Assembly (NCBI RefSeq): GCF_005116475.1
Contig: NZ_SWBO01000004.1
Location: 1-64,000 of the forward strand
Reading direction: 5' to 3'
DNA length: 64,000 nucleotides
Source of the DNA: Pedobacter cryotolerans
GTDB lineage: Bacteria; Bacteroidota; Bacteroidia; Sphingobacteriales; Sphingobacteriaceae
Under the pieces are notes generated by a model. It saw nothing but the letters and a program-made list of their open reading frames with translations, ran no database searches and was not told where the DNA came from. The translations under genes were made by a program, and so were the position numbers. This document shows, one piece after another, positions 60,375-64,000 of this stretch (its first letter is position 1; each line of letters opens with the position of its first letter).

Positions 60375-62709
60375 TTGGAAAAACAAAGGAATTACTGCTA
60401 TAAATATTGGTGGATTGGCAATTGCGCTTGCTGCTTTTATTTTGGTAATGATGTATGCAAGTTATGAAACGAGTTTTGATAAGGAAAATCCGAACTATGA
60501 TAATATTTACGTTGTTGGCGTAACTTATCCTGAGTTTAAAACCAATTATGTAGCCGCTCCACTTGCTACAGCGATTAAACAAAATTTCCCGGAAGTTGAA
60601 TCGGCTGGTTTAATTACAGGCAGCTCTTTTGAATTGACCATTAAAAATGGCAACAACACACTTTTTACTAAAAACATTTTGGTGGCCGATTATAGTGCCG
60701 CAAAAATACTCAATATCAAACCAAACAGCGGTTTATTAAGGCCACAAGGTGATGATAGACTTACTTACTTAAGTACCGAAAGCATGAAAACGCTTTTCCC
60801 AAATAAAAAAGATAATAAGCCAGAGATTGTTGGATTTGGAGCGAGTAATTCTGGTATAACAGGTACTATTGCGGGTGCGATAAAAAACAATACACACTCT
60901 AATTTCAAATTTGATGGTGTTTCTATTGCTAGCGAATTAGGTAAAAATGATAACTATAATATGAATGCTTACACCATTTATTTACAGTTGAAACCCGAAA
61001 CTGATGTTGAACTTTTAGAGCAAAAAATAAACAATCTTTATAAAGCCGAATTATTAAAAAGCAATAAAGTAACTGACGTAAAAAGCATCTCTACATTTTT
61101 AGATCCTTTAGCTAATTTACATTTAAGGCCCAAAGCAGGTAACGATGCAGCGTATAAAATATTAATTGCACTTTCTACTTTGGGTATTTTAATTTTAGTT
61201 ATCGCTTGTATTAATTTTACCAATTTAAGCATTGCACAAGCAGCCAAGCGAGGAAAAGAAGTAGGCGTTAAAAAAGTAATGGGCGCTTTTCGTTACCAAC
61301 TCACCACACAATTCTTGGTCGAGATTTTTATGCAATGTTTAGTGGCAGTAGTATTAGCTCTAATGTTGGCAGAGTTGGTTTTGCCTAGTTTTAATCATTT
61401 GTTTCAGGTACAATTATCTATTTGGCATTTTCATAATGGCCTGTTTTGGCAGTTACCATTAATTTTATGTGTAATCACATTTATTGCAGGTATTTACCCT
61501 GCCATGGTACTTTCGGGTTTTAAACCTGCGATGGTTTTAAAAGGAAATTTTTCTACCAGTAAACAAAGCTATTGGCTGCGTAACGGTCTACTGGTTTTTC
61601 AATTTTGTATTGCTGTTGTATTCATCATCAGCTTACTAACTATCAATTCGCAGTTAAAATATATGCGAACTCAAGATGTTGGTTTTACCGCAAACCAAGT
61701 CGTTTATATTAAAAATCTAACATTATTCAATAATCCTTCGAAGTTAGGTTCAGTTAGTTTTGAGCCACTTAGAGAAAAAATGATGAACATTCCAGGTGTC
61801 AAGTCGGCAACCGTGGCAACCTATATACCCGGCGGTACAAATGGAGTAAATAGTTATTCGGCAAATGGTATCACGGCAAATATCGATTTTGTAAATGTAG
61901 AATTTGATTATTTTGAAACTTTAGATATCAAATTGAAAGAAGGTCGTTTTTTCTCTCAAAAATTTAAAACAGACAATGTAAATTCTGCGGTTATAAATGA
62001 AAGTGCCGTGGCAAAATATGGATTTAAAAACCCTGTCGGACAAACAATTACAGGCAGCGGTATCGATTACAAAATAGTAGGTGTAATAAAAGATTTTAAA
62101 TCGCAGGGTTTCGAGAGTATCGTTCAACCAACTATATACACCATTAATGATCCGCATGGAGATTACAAAACACAGATTATGGTTAAAATTGAAGAAAGCA
62201 GAATGGCAGAAGTATTGGCTACACTCAAATCTCAATGGTCTCAAATTAACCCTAAAGATGGAGAAGATTTTAGATACGAGTTTTTGGATGAACTGTATGG
62301 CAAACTCTTCAAAAAACAAGAACAGCTGCAGTCTGTATTTTTCGCAGCTGCATCACTCACCATTTTCATAGCTATTTTAGGCTTGTTTGCTTTTGCAAAA
62401 TACATCACCACTGGTAGAATTAAAGAAATCGCAATGCGAAAAATATTAGGCGCCAACGACTTGCAGATTTTTAAATTAATTAATAAATCATTTTTTGTGA
62501 TGGTATTAATTGCCAATTTAATTTCATGGCCATTGGCCTATATCCTTACCAAAAAGTGGCTCGAAACATTTGCCTACCGCATAGATATTCCGATTTTACC
62601 TTTTGTTTTAAGTGCACTAATTACCATTTTATTAACCATTATAACCGTAACCGTACAAGCCAGAAATGCCGTAAAAGCAAACCCTGTAGATGCGCTTAAA
62701 TACGAATAA
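60337..62709 (+). CDS. ABC transporter permease 2 (FtsX/MacB-like)
   Basis: The 790-residue paralogue of the preceding permease has the same start (FKLNLKIALRNLWKNKG), helix 1 (INIGGLAIALAAFILVMMY), FtsX block (about 270-400), middle helix (GLLVFQFCIAVVFIISLLT), second FtsX block (about 665-780) and end ANPVDALKYE. The periplasmic domains are considerably diverged from permease 1, so ligand or partner specificity probably differs. It is flanked by the two copies of a 151-bp direct repeat. Confidence 0.88.
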   Translation: MFKLNLKIALRNLWKNKGITAINIGGLAIALAAFILVMMYASYETSFDKENPNYDNIYVVGVTYPEFKTNYVAAPLATAIKQNFPEVESAGLITGSSFELTIKNGNNTLFTKNILVADYSAAKILNIKPNSGLLRPQGDDRLTYLSTESMKTLFPNKKDNKPEIVGFGASNSGITGTIAGAIKNNTHSNFKFDGVSIASELGKNDNYNMNAYTIYLQLKPETDVELLEQKINNLYKAELLKSNKVTDVKSISTFLDPLANLHLRPKAGNDAAYKILIALSTLGILILVIACINFTNLSIAQAAKRGKEVGVKKVMGAFRYQLTTQFLVEIFMQCLVAVVLALMLAELVLPSFNHLFQVQLSIWHFHNGLFWQLPLILCVITFIAGIYPAMVLSGFKPAMVLKGNFSTSKQSYWLRNGLLVFQFCIAVVFIISLLTINSQLKYMRTQDVGFTANQVVYIKNLTLFNNPSKLGSVSFEPLREKMMNIPGVKSATVATYIPGGTNGVNSYSANGITANIDFVNVEFDYFETLDIKLKEGRFFSQKFKTDNVNSAVINESAVAKYGFKNPVGQTITGSGIDYKIVGVIKDFKSQGFESIVQPTIYTINDPHGDYKTQIMVKIEESRMAEVLATLKSQWSQINPKDGEDFRYEFLDELYGKLFKKQEQLQSVFFAAASLTIFIAILGLFAFAKYITTGRIKEIAMRKILGANDLQIFKLINKSFFVMVLIANLISWPLAYILTKKWLETFAYRIDIPILPFVLSALITILLTIITVTVQARNAVKANPVDALKYE

Positions 62710-62824
62710 AATCAGTTTTCAGTTCTCAATTTTCACTTATACAACTATGTCTCAAATCTCATACCTCACATCTCAAATCTCACAAGATGTTTAAACTCAA
62801 CCTCAAAATCGCTCTGCGTAACCT
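62674..62824 (+). repeat. 151-bp direct repeat, copy 2
   Basis: Copy 2 joins the end of permease 2 to the start of permease 3. Differences from copy 1 are the third base before the stop codon and two C-for-T changes in the heptamers (62750-62784: TCTCAAA, TCTCATA, CCTCACA, TCTCAAA, TCTCACA). Near-identity of the gap while the coding bodies diverge points to recent duplication or gene conversion. Confidence 0.9.
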
Positions 62825-64000
62825 GTGGAAATACAAGGGCTATACTGCAATCAATGTATTCGGTTTATCAATTGGCTTAGCTAGCTGTATTCTCATTTTT
62901 ATTTTTGTGAGATACCAATTGAGTTTTGATAAAGACTATGTCAACGGAGATAGAATTTATCGTGTAGTAACTTCTTGGAAATATACAGATGGAAATGAAT
63001 TTTCATCTTCAGGTACGCCATTGCCTTTGCCTGCGGTTTTTCGTAACGACTTTTCGCAATTCGAAAAAGTTGCTGCCATACAACAGAGTGGTGGAATTAT
63101 AAAGGCAAAAGCACAAGTAGGCAAAGCCGAAGTAAAAGATTCGGAATCGGTTTTTTATGCTGAGCCTTCTTTTTTTGAAATCTTTAATTATGAATGGTTG
63201 TCTGGTAATCCAAATCAGTCATTGTCTGCTCCAAATACAGTAGTTTTATCAGAAAAAACAGCAAATAAATATTTTGGAGATTGGCACAAAGCGCTTGGTA
63301 ATAGCATCAATTTAGATGCAAGTAAAGATTTTAAAGTAACTGGAGTAATTAAAGATAATCCGCAGAATAGTAGTTTTCCATTGGAGATTATCTTCAGTTA
63401 TGCAAGTTTCAACGATAGAAACATGAAAGAATGGGGTTCTGTTTCTTCAGGTTCTGAATGTTATGTTTTGTTAAAAAATGGTGTTGCTTTAAGCGATTTA
63501 GCCAAACCGTTAGCACAACATCTTAATAAATATGAAAATGATAAAGATGCTCCAGGAAAGGTAAACCATACTTTTCAACCATTAGAAGATATTCATCACA
63601 ATGAAGATTATGGAAATTTTGCACAAAAGAATACTCCCTATAACCAAATTATTGGTTTAGGTATTATCGGTTTGTTCTTGTTGGTAACCGCATGTATCAA
63701 TTTTGTCAATTTAGCAACGGCACAAGCAATTAGCCGTAGCAAAGAAGTTGGCGTGCGTAAAGTAATGGGAAGCCCTCGTAATCAATTAATTTGGCAATTT
63801 TTAAGCGAAACGGCTATAATTACAATTATAGCGTTGCTGCTAGCATGTGTATTTGCAGAATTAACCTTGCCAAAAATGGAAAATTTATTTGGCGGCGATG
63901 TTTCTTTCAGTCTTTTTGGTCACCCAATTATTTTTGTTTTCTTATTTGGTCTATTGGTTTTTGTAAGTTTCCTTGCGGGACTTTACCCAGCTTTAATTAT
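62787..64000 (+). CDS. ABC transporter permease 3 (FtsX/MacB-like), truncated by the window edge
   Basis: The visible 404 codons start MFKLNLKIALRNLWKYKGYT. They have helix 1 (VFGLSIGLASCILIFIFV), a periplasmic domain with RVVTSWKYTDGNEFSSSGTP, and the first FtsX block (GIIGLFLLVTACINFVNLATA; KEVGVRKVMGSPRNQL). The frame is open at 64000 and a second half is expected beyond. It is the third paralogue of the operon. Confidence 0.88.
   Translation, partial: MFKLNLKIALRNLWKYKGYTAINVFGLSIGLASCILIFIFVRYQLSFDKDYVNGDRIYRVVTSWKYTDGNEFSSSGTPLPLPAVFRNDFSQFEKVAAIQQSGGIIKAKAQVGKAEVKDSESVFYAEPSFFEIFNYEWLSGNPNQSLSAPNTVVLSEKTANKYFGDWHKALGNSINLDASKDFKVTGVIKDNPQNSSFPLEIIFSYASFNDRNMKEWGSVSSGSECYVLLKNGVALSDLAKPLAQHLNKYENDKDAPGKVNHTFQPLEDIHHNEDYGNFAQKNTPYNQIIGLGIIGLFLLVTACINFVNLATAQAISRSKEVGVRKVMGSPRNQLIWQFLSETAIITIIALLLACVFAELTLPKMENLFGGDVSFSLFGHPIIFVFLFGLLVFVSFLAGLYPALI

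Overview
The window reads as chromosome of a Bacteroidota bacterium, most likely family Sphingobacteriaceae (Pedobacter-like). This rests on low GC, TTTG/TAnnTTTG-type promoter boxes, weak Shine-Dalgarno signals, and protein families typical of the group: a HEPN-tailed sulfite reductase, a siroheme synthase fused to a TSUP transporter, fused trehalose-6-phosphate synthase/phosphatase, and FtsX-like permease series. The species assignment is an inference; no rRNA is present.

Layout. (1) 1-3208 is the end of an integrated element of visibly higher GC. It holds an IS21-family fragment, a gene tail cut by that IS, a PRTRC-type ThiF gene, a 51-residue ORF coupled to a large serine recombinase, and the tRNA-Leu(CAA) gene into which the element appears to have inserted. 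(2) 3.3-11.8 kb is a carbohydrate and stress-protein block: a glycosyltransferase and a GH130 protein facing each other, general-stress flavin-type, SpoIIAA-like and YciE/F-type proteins, a lone receiver protein and an SDR oxidoreductase. (3) 11.9-15.3 kb is a two-gene NHEJ module, ligD and ku, convergent. (4) 15.4-24.4 kb carries a small secreted protein, the ybbP-ybbA/tesA group, an HNH nuclease with a small partner, an HPF-like protein, an Xaa-Pro aminopeptidase and an Rrf2 regulator. (5) 25.1-33.0 kb is a complete assimilatory sulfate operon: sulfite reductase, SUMT, siroheme synthase-TSUP fusion, APS reductase, cysD, cysN. A second SUMT at 43.7 kb shares a promoter motif with it. (6) 33.4-42.6 kb, minus strand, is a seven-gene series of exported proteins of mostly unknown function (ending in OmpA when read left to right), preceded by a NarL-type regulator and a TPR histidine kinase whose ATPase domain is split by a one-base frameshift. 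(7) 44.6-51.8 kb is storage and trehalose metabolism: glgA, glgC, GH15, otsAB. (8) 52.4-64.0 kb is a sigma-54 two-component system divergent from an efflux operon (HlyD adaptor, ABC ATPase, at least three FtsX/MacB-like permeases). A sigma-54 promoter and two palindromic activator sites are legible in the gap between them.

The most unusual signal is in the gaps rather than the genes. Arrays of pyrimidine-rich heptamers (TCTCANA and relatives, usually five units) end two or three bases before the start codons of cysN and three permease genes. Purine-rich complementary heptamers follow the stop codons of cysD and the HlyD gene. A related design (TGAATGA after the stop, TCATTCA before the start) sits between the sulfite reductase and cobA. 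The gaps also contain several families of hairpin-forming repeats; in one family the flanking arms differ between copies yet still pair.
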